Of a stretch of DNA of 64,000 nt, positions 19,646 to 29,430 are shown piece after piece. Both the position numbers and the translations under genes were made by a program. Position 1 is the stretch's first letter; each line of letters starts with the position of its first letter. Source of the DNA: Herbaspirillum hiltneri N3 (GTDB taxonomy: Bacteria; Pseudomonadota; Gammaproteobacteria; Burkholderiales; Burkholderiaceae_D); assembly GCF_001267925.1 (NCBI RefSeq), contig NZ_CP011409.1:4154001-4218000 (forward strand), given 5' to 3'. The notes under the pieces were generated by a model. That model was not told the DNA's origin and made no database searches. It saw only the letters and a program-made list of their open reading frames with translations.

Positions 19646-19663
19646 GATATTTCCTTTTTTGTC

Positions 19664-20518
19664 TTACTCGACCCAGGCCACGACGCCGGTGTAGGCGGTG
19701 CCGAGGATCACCAGGCCGAACAGGATGCGGTACCACGCGAACACGGTGAAATCATGCGAGCTGATGTAACGCAGCAGCCAGCGCACGCACAGGAAGGCCG
19801 AGACGAAAGCGGCCACGGTGCCGACCGTGAACAGCGGCACGTCGGCGGCGCTCAGCAGCGCGCGTTCCTTGTACAGCGAATAGATGGTGGCGGCGAACAG
19901 CGTCGGGATCGCCAGGAAGAACGAGAACTCCGTGGCCGCCTTGCGCGACAGGCCGAACAGCATGCCGCCGATGATGGTGGCACCGGAACGGCTGGTGCCG
20001 GGAATCAGCGCGAAGGCTTGCGCGCAGCCCACCTTGAAGGCGTCCAGCGGCGTCATGTCGTCGACCGAATCAATGCGCGAGGACGAGTAGCCCATACGGC
20101 CTTTGTTGCGGCGCTCGACCCACAGGATGACCAGGCCGCCGACGATGAAGGCGATCGCCACCGGCACCGGTGCGAACAGCACCGCCTTGATCTTCTTGCT
20201 GAACAGGAAACCGAGGATCGCCGCCGGCAGGAAGGCGATGATCAGGTTGATCACCAGGCGCTGCGCCTTGCGGTCGGTAAACAAGCCGCCCAGCACCGAA
20301 GCGATGCGTACGCGATATTCCCAGCATACCGCCAGGATGGCGCCGGCCTGGATGACGATCTCGAAGACGTCGACTTTTTCCTTGGAAAAACCCGGACCGG
20401 CGAAATTGAGCAGACTGCCGGCAAGGATCAGATGTCCGGTGGAAGAAATCGGAAGAAATTCGGTCAGGCCTTCTACGATGCCCATGATGAGCGCTTTGAG
20501 CGCGAGGATAGTGTCCAT
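19664..20518 (-). CDS. uppP: Undecaprenyl-diphosphatase, copy 2
   Basis: Second BacA/UppP member, 284 residues, first gene of the three-gene unit. Motifs are closer to the E. coli enzyme: [17 protein letters not shown] and [17 protein letters not shown], with multiple membrane segments. ATG 20518 is chosen because the protein then begins [17 protein letters not shown] as in relatives; the longer frame adds an unsupported 18 residues. Two tandem paralogues with different motif variants suggest division of labour or an extra lipid-phosphatase role for copy 1. Confidence 0.94.
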   Translation of the reverse strand: MDTILALKALIMGIVEGLTEFLPISSTGHLILAGSLLNFAGPGFSKEKVDVFEIVIQAGAILAVCWEYRVRIASVLGGLFTDRKAQRLVINLIIAFLPAAILGFLFSKKIKAVLFAPVPVAIAFIVGGLVILWVERRNKGRMGYSSSRIDSVDDMTPLDAFKVGCAQAFALIPGTSRSGATIIGGMLFGLSRKAATEFSFFLAIPTLFAATIYSLYKERALLSAADVPLFTVGTVAAFVSAFLCVRWLLRYISSHDFTVFAWYRILFGLVILGTAYTGVVAWVE

Positions 20519-20696
20519 GCTGAGGGAAATGAGGGAAAGTGGGTGAGCTGAATCAGTGTTTGCCGGCGGCAACGCCGGGCGAAGTCAGCATTTTACTGGC
20601 TTGGCGCGGAAGGTGGTGGTTTTGCGCCAAAGTCCGCTTCCTTGGCGGAATTTTCTCGAATAATGTCAGGGCTGCGTCAGCAATGAGAAATGCCGC

Positions 20697-20738
20697 CAAT
20701 AAAAAACGCCACCCGCGCTTGTGGCGACGGGTGGCGTT
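20697..20738 (-). terminator. Rho-independent terminator after the aceE-type gene
   Basis: Perfect 11-bp stem AACGCCACCCG/CGGGTGGCGTT; on the - strand it is followed by a T-rich run (TTTTTTATT). It lies about 45 nt after the stop at 20784 and separates this gene from the uppP genes. Confidence 0.9.
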
Positions 20739-20783
20739 CACATCGCCGCACGGATAAGCGGCGAGGTTTTTACTACCAAACGA

Positions 20784-23495
20784 TCAGACCGAAGTCGACA
20801 GGGGCTTGTCCAGGTCGACGCCCAGCCGGGCTGCGGCATCCTTGAGCCTGGCGGCATCGGCGCCGAACACTTCGGTCAGCGCGGTGTAGGCGATCCAGCG
20901 TGCATCGACTTCGAAGAAGTCGCGCAGATTGGCGCGCGTGTCGCTGCGGCCGAAGCCGTCAGTGCCGAGCGTGACGTAACGCGCCGGCACGTAGGCGCGG
21001 ATGCTTTCGGACAAGGTGCGTACGTAGTCGCTGACGGCGATGACGGGCGCCTTGCCGGCTTGCAGTTGCTGCGTGACATAGGGCAGGTCGTTCTTCGCGC
21101 CCGGCTGCAGGCGTGCCCGGCGTTCCGCTGCGATGCCGTCGCGCGCCAGCTCGGTGAAGCTGGTGACGCTCCAGACTTCGGCCGTGACGCCGAACTGCTC
21201 CTGCAGCGTGCGCGCGGCTGACAAGGCTTCCTTGAGCATCGGGCCGGCTGCCAGCAGGCGCACCTGCGCGCCGGCTTTTTCTTCGAGGCAGTACATGCCG
21301 CGCAAGATGCCGTCCTTGACGTCGCGATCCTGCGGCAAGCTCGGTTGCACTTCGTTTTCGTTGGTGACGGTGACGTAATAGAACACGTCTTCGTTGCGCT
21401 CCAGCATGCGACGCATGCCGTCGTCGACGATGACCGCCATTTCGTAGGCGTAGGCCGGATCGTAGGAGACGCAGTTGGGGATGCCGGCGGCGGTCACGTG
21501 GCTGCTGCCGTCCTGGTGTTGCAGGCCCTCGCCGCCGAGCGTGGTGCGGCCGGACGTGGCGCCGATCAGGAAGCCGCGCGCACGCTGGTCGGCCGCCGCC
21601 CAGATCAGGTCGCCGATGCGCTGGAAGCCGAACATGGAGTAGTAGATGTAGAACGGCAGCATCGGCAGGCCGTGCACCGAATAGCTGGTCGCCGCCGCCG
21701 TCCACGACGAAATCGCACCGGCTTCGGTGATGCCTTCTTCGAGGATCTGGCCATCCCTGGCTTCGCGGTAGGACAGGATGGAGCCGATGTCTTCCGGCTC
21801 GTACAACTGGCCTTGCGAGGAATAAATCCCGACCTGGCGGAACAGGTTGGCCATGCCGAAGGTGCGCGCTTCGTCAGCGACGATCGGCACCACGTAGCGG
21901 CCGAGGTCGGCGTCCTTGAGCATGCTGCCGAGCATGCGCACCAGCGCCATGGTGCTCGACATTTCCTTGCCTTCTGCGTCGAGCGCAAACCTGGCGTGGG
22001 TCTCGATGGCCGGCACGCGCAACTGGGCCTTGCCGTCGGCGTTGGCGACCCGGCGCGGCATGCGTCCGCCCAGCGCGGCGCGGCGCGCCAGCAGATGCTT
22101 CATCTCGGCGCTGTCGCCGGCCGGCTTGTAGAACGCCAGGTTCTTGCATTGCTCGTCGCTGATCGGCAGCTTGAAGCGGTTGCGGAAAGCAATCAGCACT
22201 TCCTCGTCGAGCTTCTTTTGCTGGTGCGTGGTCATCTTGCCTTCGCCGGCCGCGCCCATGCCGTAGCCCTTCTTGGTCTGCGCCAGGATCACGGTCGGCT
22301 GGCCGCGATGGTTGGCGGCGGCGGCGTAAGCGGCATGGATCTTCTTCATGTCGTGGCCGCCGCGGCGCAGGCGGTTGATTTCTTCGTCGGTGAGCGTCTC
22401 GGCGATGCGGCGCGTGCCGGCGGACTGGCCGAAGAAGTGCTCGCGGTTGAAGGCGCCGTCGTTGGCGGCAAAAGTTTGTAATTGGCCGTCGACGGTGCGG
22501 TTGAGCGCATCGATCAGTTCGCCGTCCTTGTCGCGCGCGAACAGGCTGTCCCAGTCCGAACCCCACAGCAGCTTGACGACATTCCAGCCGGCGCCGGCAA
22601 AGATCGTCTCCAGTTCGTCGACGATATGGCCGTTGCCGCGCACCGGTCCGTCCAGGCGCTGCAGATTGCAGTTGACCACGAAGATCAGGTTATCGAGTTT
22701 TTCGCGCGAGGCCAGCGAGAGCGCCGCCAACGATTCCGGCTCGTCCATTTCGCCGTCGCCGAACACACCCCACACCTTGCGGCCCTGATCTTGCAGCAGG
22801 CCGCGATGTTCCAGGTAGCGCAGGAAACGCGCCTGGTAGATCGCATTGATCGGACCTATGCCCATCGAGCCGGTCGGGAACTGCCAGAAGTTGGGCATCA
22901 GCCATGGATGCGGATACGACGACAGGCCTTGCTTGCCGTGCTTCTTGGCTTCGATCTCGCGGCGGTAAAAGCCGAGGTCGTCTTCGGTCAGTGCGCCTTC
23001 CAGGAAAGCGCGGGCATAAATGCCCGGCGCCGAATGCGGCTGGAAGTAGACCAGGTCGCCGGCGAATTGCGCATCGTCCTCATGGCGCGCGCGGAAGAAA
23101 TGGTTGAAGCCGACTTCGAACAAGTCGGCGGCGGAGGCGTAGCTGGCGATGTGGCCGCCCAGTTCACCGTAGGCGCGGTTGGCGCGCACCACCATCGCCA
23201 GCGCATTCCAGCGCATGACCGAGGCCAAGTGTTCTTCTATCGCTTGGGCGTCGGAGCCGCCCGGAAACGGCGGCTCCTGCTCGGGACGAATGGTATTGAT
23301 ATAGGGGGTGTTGCGGGCGTCGCGCCAGTTGATGCCCCATTGCTGGGCGGCGGCCGACATGCGCGACAGCAGGAAGCGCGCGCGGTCGGGTCCGACTTCC
23401 TGCAATACGCCTTGCAGCGCCTGCAGCCATTCCTGGGTTTCCTGGGCGTCGATATCGATGTCTTTGGCGATGCCGCTTGCTGATGACAGATCCAC
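20784..23495 (-). CDS. aceE: Pyruvate dehydrogenase E1-type 2-oxoacid dehydrogenase (AceE/MdeB family)
   Basis: Homodimeric thiamine diphosphate E1 that decarboxylates a 2-oxoacid and passes the acyl group to a lipoyl E2. 903 residues. The thiamine site is GDGEMDEPES around residue 255; the loop YGMGAAGEGKMTTHQQ is also conserved. Start GTG 23495 is chosen for the GGAGGAGACAAGAAA ribosome site. No aceF or lpd follows: a terminator lies just downstream. A divergent Lrp-type gene is next to it, as in mde loci where the AceE-like MdeB acts on 2-oxobutyrate. It may be the housekeeping E1 or such a paralogue. Confidence 0.88.
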   Translation of the reverse strand: MDLSSASGIAKDIDIDAQETQEWLQALQGVLQEVGPDRARFLLSRMSAAAQQWGINWRDARNTPYINTIRPEQEPPFPGGSDAQAIEEHLASVMRWNALAMVVRANRAYGELGGHIASYASAADLFEVGFNHFFRARHEDDAQFAGDLVYFQPHSAPGIYARAFLEGALTEDDLGFYRREIEAKKHGKQGLSSYPHPWLMPNFWQFPTGSMGIGPINAIYQARFLRYLEHRGLLQDQGRKVWGVFGDGEMDEPESLAALSLASREKLDNLIFVVNCNLQRLDGPVRGNGHIVDELETIFAGAGWNVVKLLWGSDWDSLFARDKDGELIDALNRTVDGQLQTFAANDGAFNREHFFGQSAGTRRIAETLTDEEINRLRRGGHDMKKIHAAYAAAANHRGQPTVILAQTKKGYGMGAAGEGKMTTHQQKKLDEEVLIAFRNRFKLPISDEQCKNLAFYKPAGDSAEMKHLLARRAALGGRMPRRVANADGKAQLRVPAIETHARFALDAEGKEMSSTMALVRMLGSMLKDADLGRYVVPIVADEARTFGMANLFRQVGIYSSQGQLYEPEDIGSILSYREARDGQILEEGITEAGAISSWTAAATSYSVHGLPMLPFYIYYSMFGFQRIGDLIWAAADQRARGFLIGATSGRTTLGGEGLQHQDGSSHVTAAGIPNCVSYDPAYAYEMAVIVDDGMRRMLERNEDVFYYVTVTNENEVQPSLPQDRDVKDGILRGMYCLEEKAGAQVRLLAAGPMLKEALSAARTLQEQFGVTAEVWSVTSFTELARDGIAAERRARLQPGAKNDLPYVTQQLQAGKAPVIAVSDYVRTLSESIRAYVPARYVTLGTDGFGRSDTRANLRDFFEVDARWIAYTALTEVFGADAARLKDAAARLGVDLDKPLSTSV

Positions 23496-23630
23496 TTTCT
23501 TGTCTCCTCCGGGTAAGTTGATCACTGTACGCCTGAGCAGGCCGCATGAGTCACTGAAATCACCGCTTTGACATACAATAAACAGCAAGATATGCCGCCA
23601 TCACATCATTCACGGAGATAAATTCTGCAT

Positions 23631-24104
23631 ATGGAACTCGACGCCATCGATTTACGTATTTTGAGCATGCTGCAGCAAAACAGCGCGCTCAGCAATCTCG
23701 AACTATCCGCCAGGATCAACCTGTCGCCGTCGCCGACGCTGGCGCGGGTCAAGCGGCTGGAAAATGAAGGCATCATCTCGCGCTACGTCGCACTGGGCAA
23801 CCCGCACCTGCTCGGACTCAAGGTCAACGTGTTCATCAAGATCAGCCTGGAGAAACAGGAGTCGGGGACGCTGGCGCAGTTTGAAGAGGCGGTGAGCGCC
23901 TTCGACGAAGTCATGGAGGTCTACCTGATGACCGGCGACGAAGACTATCTGTTGCGCCTCGTGGTGCCGGACCTGCAGGCGCTCGAACATTTCGTGCTGG
24001 ACCACCTGACCAAGATTCCCGGCATCAAGAACATCCGCTCCAGCTTCGCGCTCAAGCAGGTCAAGTACAAGACCGCGCTGCCGCTGGGCAACCTGCCGCG
24101 CTGA
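23631..24104 (+). CDS. Lrp/AsnC family transcriptional regulator
   Basis: 157 residues: N-terminal winged helix-turn-helix (about 1-60; LDAIDLRILSMLQQNSALSN, LSPSPTLARVKRLENEGII) followed by the RAM/AsnC ligand-binding domain (about 65-150; DEVMEVYLMTGDEDYLLRLV). It is divergent from the aceE-type gene across 135 bp, so it most likely controls that gene and itself in response to an amino acid. A GGAG ribosome site precedes ATG 23631. In Pseudomonas putida mdeR occupies an equivalent place; that parallel is inferred from context only. Confidence 0.9.
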   Translation: MELDAIDLRILSMLQQNSALSNLELSARINLSPSPTLARVKRLENEGIISRYVALGNPHLLGLKVNVFIKISLEKQESGTLAQFEEAVSAFDEVMEVYLMTGDEDYLLRLVVPDLQALEHFVLDHLTKIPGIKNIRSSFALKQVKYKTALPLGNLPR

Positions 24105-24119
24105 CCCGATCCGTTGGTC

Positions 24120-24155
24120 CAAAAAAAAGGCGGATCGCATTGCTGCGAACCGCCT
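24120..24155 (-). terminator. Rho-independent terminator on the - strand
   Basis: Stem AGGCGG-A-TCGCA pairing with TGCGA-A-CCGCCT, one internal mismatch; on the - strand a run of eight T follows. It points against transcripts from the chemoreceptor gene, whose stop lies 160 nt earlier. A second small hairpin (CCGATGT/ACATCGG, 24161-24178) is next to it. Confidence 0.7.
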
Positions 24156-24315
24156 GCACACCGATGTTCTCACATCGGTTAATGAGGCCGTGCTGCACCT
24201 CATTCCCTCACCCCACTACCTTGCTACTCACTTCCTACTACCCCCCACACACTTCCTACTACCCCCACTACAAATTCATTGAGCTGCAGATTGCCTGCCT
24301 TGAGCGCCTGCCGGA

Positions 24316-26043
24316 TTACGCGGCGTAGCTCAGGTTATCCAGCGACAATGTCGGTGCGCCGGCCGGCTTCGGCAGATGATGCACCTGGGCGGCTTTGGCC
24401 GGGACGGCGTTGCGGCTTGTCTTCGGGACGACAGCCTGAGCTACCTGTGTTGCCTGTGTTGTCCGTTCTGTCTCGTAGTGCATATGCTGATCGTCGAGCT
24501 TGAACACGCTGACCAGTTCGGCCAGGCTGCTGGTCTGGCTTTGCATCGAGGCTGCTGCGGCTGCGGCCTCTTCCACCAGCGCGGCGTTTTGCTGCGTGAC
24601 CTGATCCATCTGTGTGATGGCGTTGTTGATCTGTTCGATACCGCGCGTCTGTTCGTCGCTGGCCGAGCTGATGTCGCCCATGATGCTGGTGACGCGCTGG
24701 ATGCTGTCGAGGATCTCGCCCATGGTGGCGCCGGCTTCATCGACCAGCGCTGCGCCGGCGTCGACCTCGGCCACCGAGGTGCCGATCAGTTGCTTGATTT
24801 CTTTTGCTGCCGAAGCCGAACGCTGGGCCAGGCTGCGCACTTCCGAAGCCACCACCGCGAAACCGCGGCCTTGTTCACCGGCACGTGCGGCTTCGACCGC
24901 AGCGTTCAGCGCCAGGATGTTGGTCTGGAATGCGATACCGTCGATGACGCCGATGATGTCGACGACCTTCTTCGACGATTCATTGATCGATGTCATGGTT
25001 TCGACGACGCGGGCCACTACAGCGCCACCCTTGACGGCGATGTCGGAGGCGGTTGTCGCCAGCTTGTTGGCTTGCTGTGCGTTCTCGGCGTTTTGCTTGA
25101 CGGTGGCGGTCAGTTCTTCCATCGCCGACGCGGTTTCCTGGAGGGAACCGGCTTGTTGTTCAGTGCGCGACGACAGGTCCAGGTTGCCGCTGGCGATTTC
25201 GCCCGAGGCGGTAGCGATGGTGTCGGTGCCGTGGCGGACGTCGCCGACGATGCGCAACAGGTTGTCGTTCATTTCCTTGAGCGCCAGTTTCAGTTGACCC
25301 AGTTCATCCTTGCTGTCGACGGTGATGGTGCTGGTCAGGTCGCCGGTGCTGACATTTTGTGCAATCGTCACGGCCTCTTGCAGCGGACGCGAAATCGAAC
25401 GGGTCAGCCACCAGGCGATCAGCGAACCGAGCAGCAGCGAGACGGCGCTCAGGGCAAACATGGTCCACTTCGATACTTCGTAGGCTTCTTGCGCGGTGGT
25501 GACGCTTTCATGGGTGCGGGCACGCATCACGACATTGAATTCCGAGATATGGGCGATCACCTGCTTGAGCAGCGGCATGCACTCGGCGATCAGCGAGGCC
25601 TTGGCTGCTTCGGTCTGTTGGGTAGTCGCCAGTGCGCCGATTTTGGTGGCGATCGGCAGGTATTTGGCTTCCAGCGCGCGCAGCTGTTCGAGCATGTTGC
25701 GTTCCTGGGCAGTGGCGTCGGCCGGATTCTTCATCAGGGCGGTCAACTCCGCCATGCCGCTGTCGATGTCTTTCTGCGCTTTGGTGACCAGTTCGATGTC
25801 CCCTTTTTGTTGCACCGGGTCGGTCACCAGCACCAGGTTGCGAGCGGCGACGGCGCGCAGGCCGATGGCGAACTGGACTTTGCTCAGCGCCAGCAATTTG
25901 CCTTCGTCGACCGATGTAATGAACTCGACATGGTCGTTCAGCTTCGAGACCTGGCGCAGGCCGAACGTCGCTCCGGCGACCAGCAGTGCCAGGACGACGC
26001 CGAAACCAATAGTGAGGCGGACGCCGATTTTCCAGTTCTTCAT
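24316..26043 (-). CDS. Methyl-accepting chemotaxis protein
   Basis: Transmembrane chemoreceptor of 575 residues. Membrane segment 1 at about 11-30, a periplasmic four-helix-bundle-like domain (about 35-190), membrane segment 2 at about 192-212, a HAMP domain, then the signalling domain with the hairpin tip [20 protein letters not shown] and [19 protein letters not shown]. The C-terminal tail is variable. No chemotaxis genes surround it, so it signals through a Che system encoded elsewhere. The ligand is unknown. It is divergent from the EAL gene. Confidence 0.95.
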   Translation of the reverse strand: MKNWKIGVRLTIGFGVVLALLVAGATFGLRQVSKLNDHVEFITSVDEGKLLALSKVQFAIGLRAVAARNLVLVTDPVQQKGDIELVTKAQKDIDSGMAELTALMKNPADATAQERNMLEQLRALEAKYLPIATKIGALATTQQTEAAKASLIAECMPLLKQVIAHISEFNVVMRARTHESVTTAQEAYEVSKWTMFALSAVSLLLGSLIAWWLTRSISRPLQEAVTIAQNVSTGDLTSTITVDSKDELGQLKLALKEMNDNLLRIVGDVRHGTDTIATASGEIASGNLDLSSRTEQQAGSLQETASAMEELTATVKQNAENAQQANKLATTASDIAVKGGAVVARVVETMTSINESSKKVVDIIGVIDGIAFQTNILALNAAVEAARAGEQGRGFAVVASEVRSLAQRSASAAKEIKQLIGTSVAEVDAGAALVDEAGATMGEILDSIQRVTSIMGDISSASDEQTRGIEQINNAITQMDQVTQQNAALVEEAAAAAASMQSQTSSLAELVSVFKLDDQHMHYETERTTQATQVAQAVVPKTSRNAVPAKAAQVHHLPKPAGAPTLSLDNLSYAA

Positions 26044-26313
26044 GTTGTTCTTCCTTGGGGTTGTATGAGGGTCTTCTGGGACTGCCGGGTATTGCTAGTG
26101 GGTGGACGGATTTTCAGACAGATCGGGGCGGGTGAATATCGGGCTTTTCCTGAATGGATGAAAGCACATGCTTTCCTTGTGGAAACCGGGCGGCATCGGG
26201 CTTGTTTTTTCGGCAACCGCTATCATGTGCAGTCGACGCGGGTTGCAAAGGGGGTTGCAGCCTGGCGCGGGCAGCAATGCACCCATCATGAAAATTACCT
26301 ACAGGCAGCAGTA

Positions 26314-28065
26314 ATGGATACCCGAGAGACAGAGCGCATTCTGGCCTTGCAGCAAATCGATGCGCTGGCCGTGCTCGACAGCAAGGTCGCGGACGGACTG
26401 GAACACATCACCCAGCTGGCGGCACGGCATTTCAAGGTGCCGATGGCCTTCATCTCGCTGATCGACGGCGAACGCCAGTGGATCAAGCGCAGCGTCGGTC
26501 TGGCACTGCGCGAGACGCCGCGCAAGGAATCGTTCTGCGACTACACCATCCGCACCGCCGAACCGATGGTGATCGAAGACACGCTGCTCGATCCGCGCTT
26601 CCGCGATTTCCCGCTGGTGACCGGTCCGAGCGCGGTGCGCTTCTATGCCGGTGCGCCGCTGCTGACCGCCGACGGCCACGCCATCGGCAGCTTCTGCATC
26701 GCCGACAAGACGCCGCGCACGTTGAGCGAAGACGACCGCGCCCAGTTGCAGCGCATGGCCTCGCTGGTGATGTCGCACTTGTCGCTGCGCCGCGCAGTGG
26801 ACCGGCTCGATCCGATTTCCGGCATGGCCAATTCGCATCAGCTGGCCGACGAGCTCGATCTGCTGGTCTCGATGGGCGCCGTGGAAAAACGCGCACTGGT
26901 CTATCTCGACATGCCCGATGCCGCGGCAGCGCATGACATCGCCAGTGCGCTCGGCGCCGCAGCCTACGACGAACTCATCCGCAATACCGGCCGGCGCCTG
27001 CAGACGCTGATGCATGAACATGCCACGGTGTTCCATATCGTCGGCACGCGTTTCGCGCTGCTGTCGCATGCGCATGACGTGGAGAGTTTCCATGCGGTGC
27101 TGGACGGCATGGATGAAGCCTTCGATGCGCCGCTGCATATCCAGAACATCCCGCTGAACCTGGCGCTCAACGCCGGCATGGTGAGTTTCAATACCGACCG
27201 CGACGGCGTGCTCGATGCGCCGCGCAAGGCGCTGGCGGCGATCAAGCAAGCCCAGAGCGAACAGCGCCGCTGGTCGATCTACAATGAGCAGGAAGACGAT
27301 ACCCACCGGCGTGCATTCCGCTTGCTGAACGATATTCCGCAAGTGCTGCACGCCGATGAATTCCGCCTGGTGTTCCAGCCCAAGCTGGCGCTCGCCGGCA
27401 ATACTTGCCATAGCGCCGAAGCGCTGCTGCGCTGGACCCATGCCGAGCTCGGCCCGATTTCGCCGGCCGAGTTCATTCCGCTGGTGGAGAAGACTGCGCT
27501 GGTCAAACCCGTGACCGACTGGGTCCTGGAAAACGCGTTCCGCCAGATGCGCGCATGGGCCGCAATCGGCAAGCATCCGAAGATTGCACTCAACGTATCG
27601 GCGCGCAATCTGGAAGAGCCGAACATCTGCGCCCGCCTGGCCGGACTGTGCAATCGCTACGATATTTCGCCGTCGCAGATCGAGATCGAATGCACCGAAG
27701 GATTGTGGATGAACAGCGAAAAGGTGTTGCAGACCCTGCACGACATCCGCAGCCTGGGCATGAGCATTGCGCTCGACGACTTCGGCACCGGCTACAGCAA
27801 TTTCTCTTATCTGCAATACGTGCCGGCCACCACGGTCAAGCTCGATCAATCGCTGATCCGCAATGTCCACGCCAGCCAGCGCGATCAGCGCATCGTGCGT
27901 TCCATCATCGCGCTGGCCAAAGACCTCGACTACCGCATCGTCGCCGAAGGCGTCGAGACGGAAGAGATCATGGGCCTGGTCAAGGAATGGGGTTGCAACG
28001 AAGTGCAGGGATATTTCTTCGCGCGGCCGGTGGCGGCGGATGAATTCCTGACTTATCTCACTTGA
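26314..28065 (+). CDS. GAF - degenerate GGDEF - EAL protein, probable c-di-GMP phosphodiesterase
   Basis: Cytoplasmic signalling protein of 583 residues. GAF sensor domain at about 20-158 (RHFKVPMAFISLIDGERQW, YAGAPLLTADGHAIGSFCI). The middle (about 165-330) looks like a GGDEF fold with no GG(D/E)EF motif, so no cyclase activity is expected. The EAL domain from about 346 keeps EALLRW, IEIECTEG, ALDDFGTGYSN, the Lys in TVKLDQSLI and EGVET, so phosphodiesterase activity is likely. The open frame extends far upstream, but that part is only the antisense of the chemoreceptor gene; ATG 26314 is the realistic start. Confidence 0.92.
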   Translation: MDTRETERILALQQIDALAVLDSKVADGLEHITQLAARHFKVPMAFISLIDGERQWIKRSVGLALRETPRKESFCDYTIRTAEPMVIEDTLLDPRFRDFPLVTGPSAVRFYAGAPLLTADGHAIGSFCIADKTPRTLSEDDRAQLQRMASLVMSHLSLRRAVDRLDPISGMANSHQLADELDLLVSMGAVEKRALVYLDMPDAAAAHDIASALGAAAYDELIRNTGRRLQTLMHEHATVFHIVGTRFALLSHAHDVESFHAVLDGMDEAFDAPLHIQNIPLNLALNAGMVSFNTDRDGVLDAPRKALAAIKQAQSEQRRWSIYNEQEDDTHRRAFRLLNDIPQVLHADEFRLVFQPKLALAGNTCHSAEALLRWTHAELGPISPAEFIPLVEKTALVKPVTDWVLENAFRQMRAWAAIGKHPKIALNVSARNLEEPNICARLAGLCNRYDISPSQIEIECTEGLWMNSEKVLQTLHDIRSLGMSIALDDFGTGYSNFSYLQYVPATTVKLDQSLIRNVHASQRDQRIVRSIIALAKDLDYRIVAEGVETEEIMGLVKEWGCNEVQGYFFARPVAADEFLTYLT

Positions 28066-28083
28066 AACCGACGCAACACGGCA

Positions 28084-29403
28084 TCAGAAACGCCGCGCAC
28101 TGAACGGCGCCAGGTCGATCTCGGGCGCCTGCCCCGCCAGCAACTGGCCGACCAGGCGACCGGTCCGCGCCGACGAGCCGAGTCCGATGTGGCCGTGGCC
28201 GAAAGCGTGGATGATGTCTATGCTGCGCGACGACGGTCCGATACAGGGCAAGCCGTCCGGCATGCTGGGGCGACGTCCCAGCCAATAGCGCACGCGGTTC
28301 GCCGGCAAATCGCGCGGCAATGCCGGGAACAGCTTCAACGCGAGGTCGCGCATGATCTCGGCGCGGCGCCAGTCGGGTGCGGCGTCGAAGGACGCGATCT
28401 CGACCTGTCCCGCGACGCGCAAGCCTTCTGCGGTCTGCGTGGCAATGACCTTGCGGTCCATGATCATCATCGGCGTGCGTGGCCGGCCCTCCGGCGCGAG
28501 CACCATGGCGTGGTAGCCGCGTTCGGTTTCCAGCGGGATCTTGTCGCCGGCCTTCGCGGCCAGTGCCTTCGACTGTGCGCCGGCGGCGATGACGGCGGCG
28601 TCGCAGGCGATTTCACCGGCATCCGTCAGCACCGCCGCCAGCTTCTCTCCTTCAAAACGAAAACCTGTTGCAGTCGCCGCCGTCAGGCGTGCCCCGCGTG
28701 CGCAGGCGTGCGCGGCCAGCGCCGCGATATACGCGCCGGGATTGCGGCAATGCCCGGCTTCCGGAATCAGCACGCCGAAACCGTAGGCCGGGTCGAGGTC
28801 CGGTTCGCGCGCATGCAGCTCCTGCGCCGACAACTCCTGCCAGCCGATGCCGAGCTTGCGGCGAATGCCCCAGCCCCTTGCGTCGGCTTCGAAGTGCTCG
28901 CGCGAACGATAGATGTGCAGCAGGCCGCCGAGATCGATCATGTCGCCGACGCCGGCCTGGTCCGCGATTGCCTTGTGCAGCGACGCCGCGCCCTGCAGCA
29001 GCGGCCGCAATGCCGCCGCAGTAGCGCTGATGCGCGCGGTCGTGGAACCGGCTACCAGGTAGCGCAGCAGCCACGGCAAGGTGCGCGGCAGGTAGCGCCA
29101 GCGCACCGACAGCGGCCCCAACGGATCGGCGAGGAAGCCGGGCAGCTTCTTCCACACGCCCGGCTCGGACGGTGGCAACACTGAATGCGAAGACAGCCAG
29201 CCGGCGTTGCCGTAGCTGGAGGCATGCTCGCCGCCGGGCCGGCCCGGATCGGCGATGGTCACCTGCAAGCCCTGGTCGAGGGCATGCAGCGCGCTCATCA
29301 GGCCGACTGCGCCGGCGCCGATGACGACGACGTGGCGCGTGGACGGCGCAGCGGGAGTTTCTGAAGAGGAAGCAGAGGAAGCGGAGGAAGCGGGCATGGT
29401 CAT
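28084..29403 (-). CDS. FAD-dependent oxidoreductase, D-amino acid dehydrogenase (DadA)-like
   Basis: DAO-family flavoenzyme of 439 residues. The dinucleotide-binding motif VVIGAGAVGLMSALHALDQG is at about 25-45, preceded by a Ser-rich low-complexity stretch, so a shorter start is possible. The C-terminal part has RYWLGRRPSMPDGLPCIGP and AFGHGHIGLGSSARTGRLV, typical of DadA and related deaminases that oxidise D-amino acids or amines to 2-oxoacids. It sits 27 nt downstream of the branched-chain amino acid ABC genes on the same strand, which suggests uptake and oxidation of the same substrate. Confidence 0.85.
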   Translation of the reverse strand: MTMPASSASSASSSETPAAPSTRHVVVIGAGAVGLMSALHALDQGLQVTIADPGRPGGEHASSYGNAGWLSSHSVLPPSEPGVWKKLPGFLADPLGPLSVRWRYLPRTLPWLLRYLVAGSTTARISATAAALRPLLQGAASLHKAIADQAGVGDMIDLGGLLHIYRSREHFEADARGWGIRRKLGIGWQELSAQELHAREPDLDPAYGFGVLIPEAGHCRNPGAYIAALAAHACARGARLTAATATGFRFEGEKLAAVLTDAGEIACDAAVIAAGAQSKALAAKAGDKIPLETERGYHAMVLAPEGRPRTPMMIMDRKVIATQTAEGLRVAGQVEIASFDAAPDWRRAEIMRDLALKLFPALPRDLPANRVRYWLGRRPSMPDGLPCIGPSSRSIDIIHAFGHGHIGLGSSARTGRLVGQLLAGQAPEIDLAPFSARRF

Positions 29404-29430
29404 GAGCGCGAGTATACCCAGTTTGCCAAA

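Noticed and set aside
24225..24270. Short direct repeat (about CACTTCCTACTACCCCC, twice)
   Set aside because: A local two-copy tandem in a non-coding gap; no sign of function.
24376..26313. A 1229-residue form of the EAL protein
   Set aside because: The extra 646 upstream codons are antisense to the chemoreceptor gene; the GAF-EAL protein starts at 26314.
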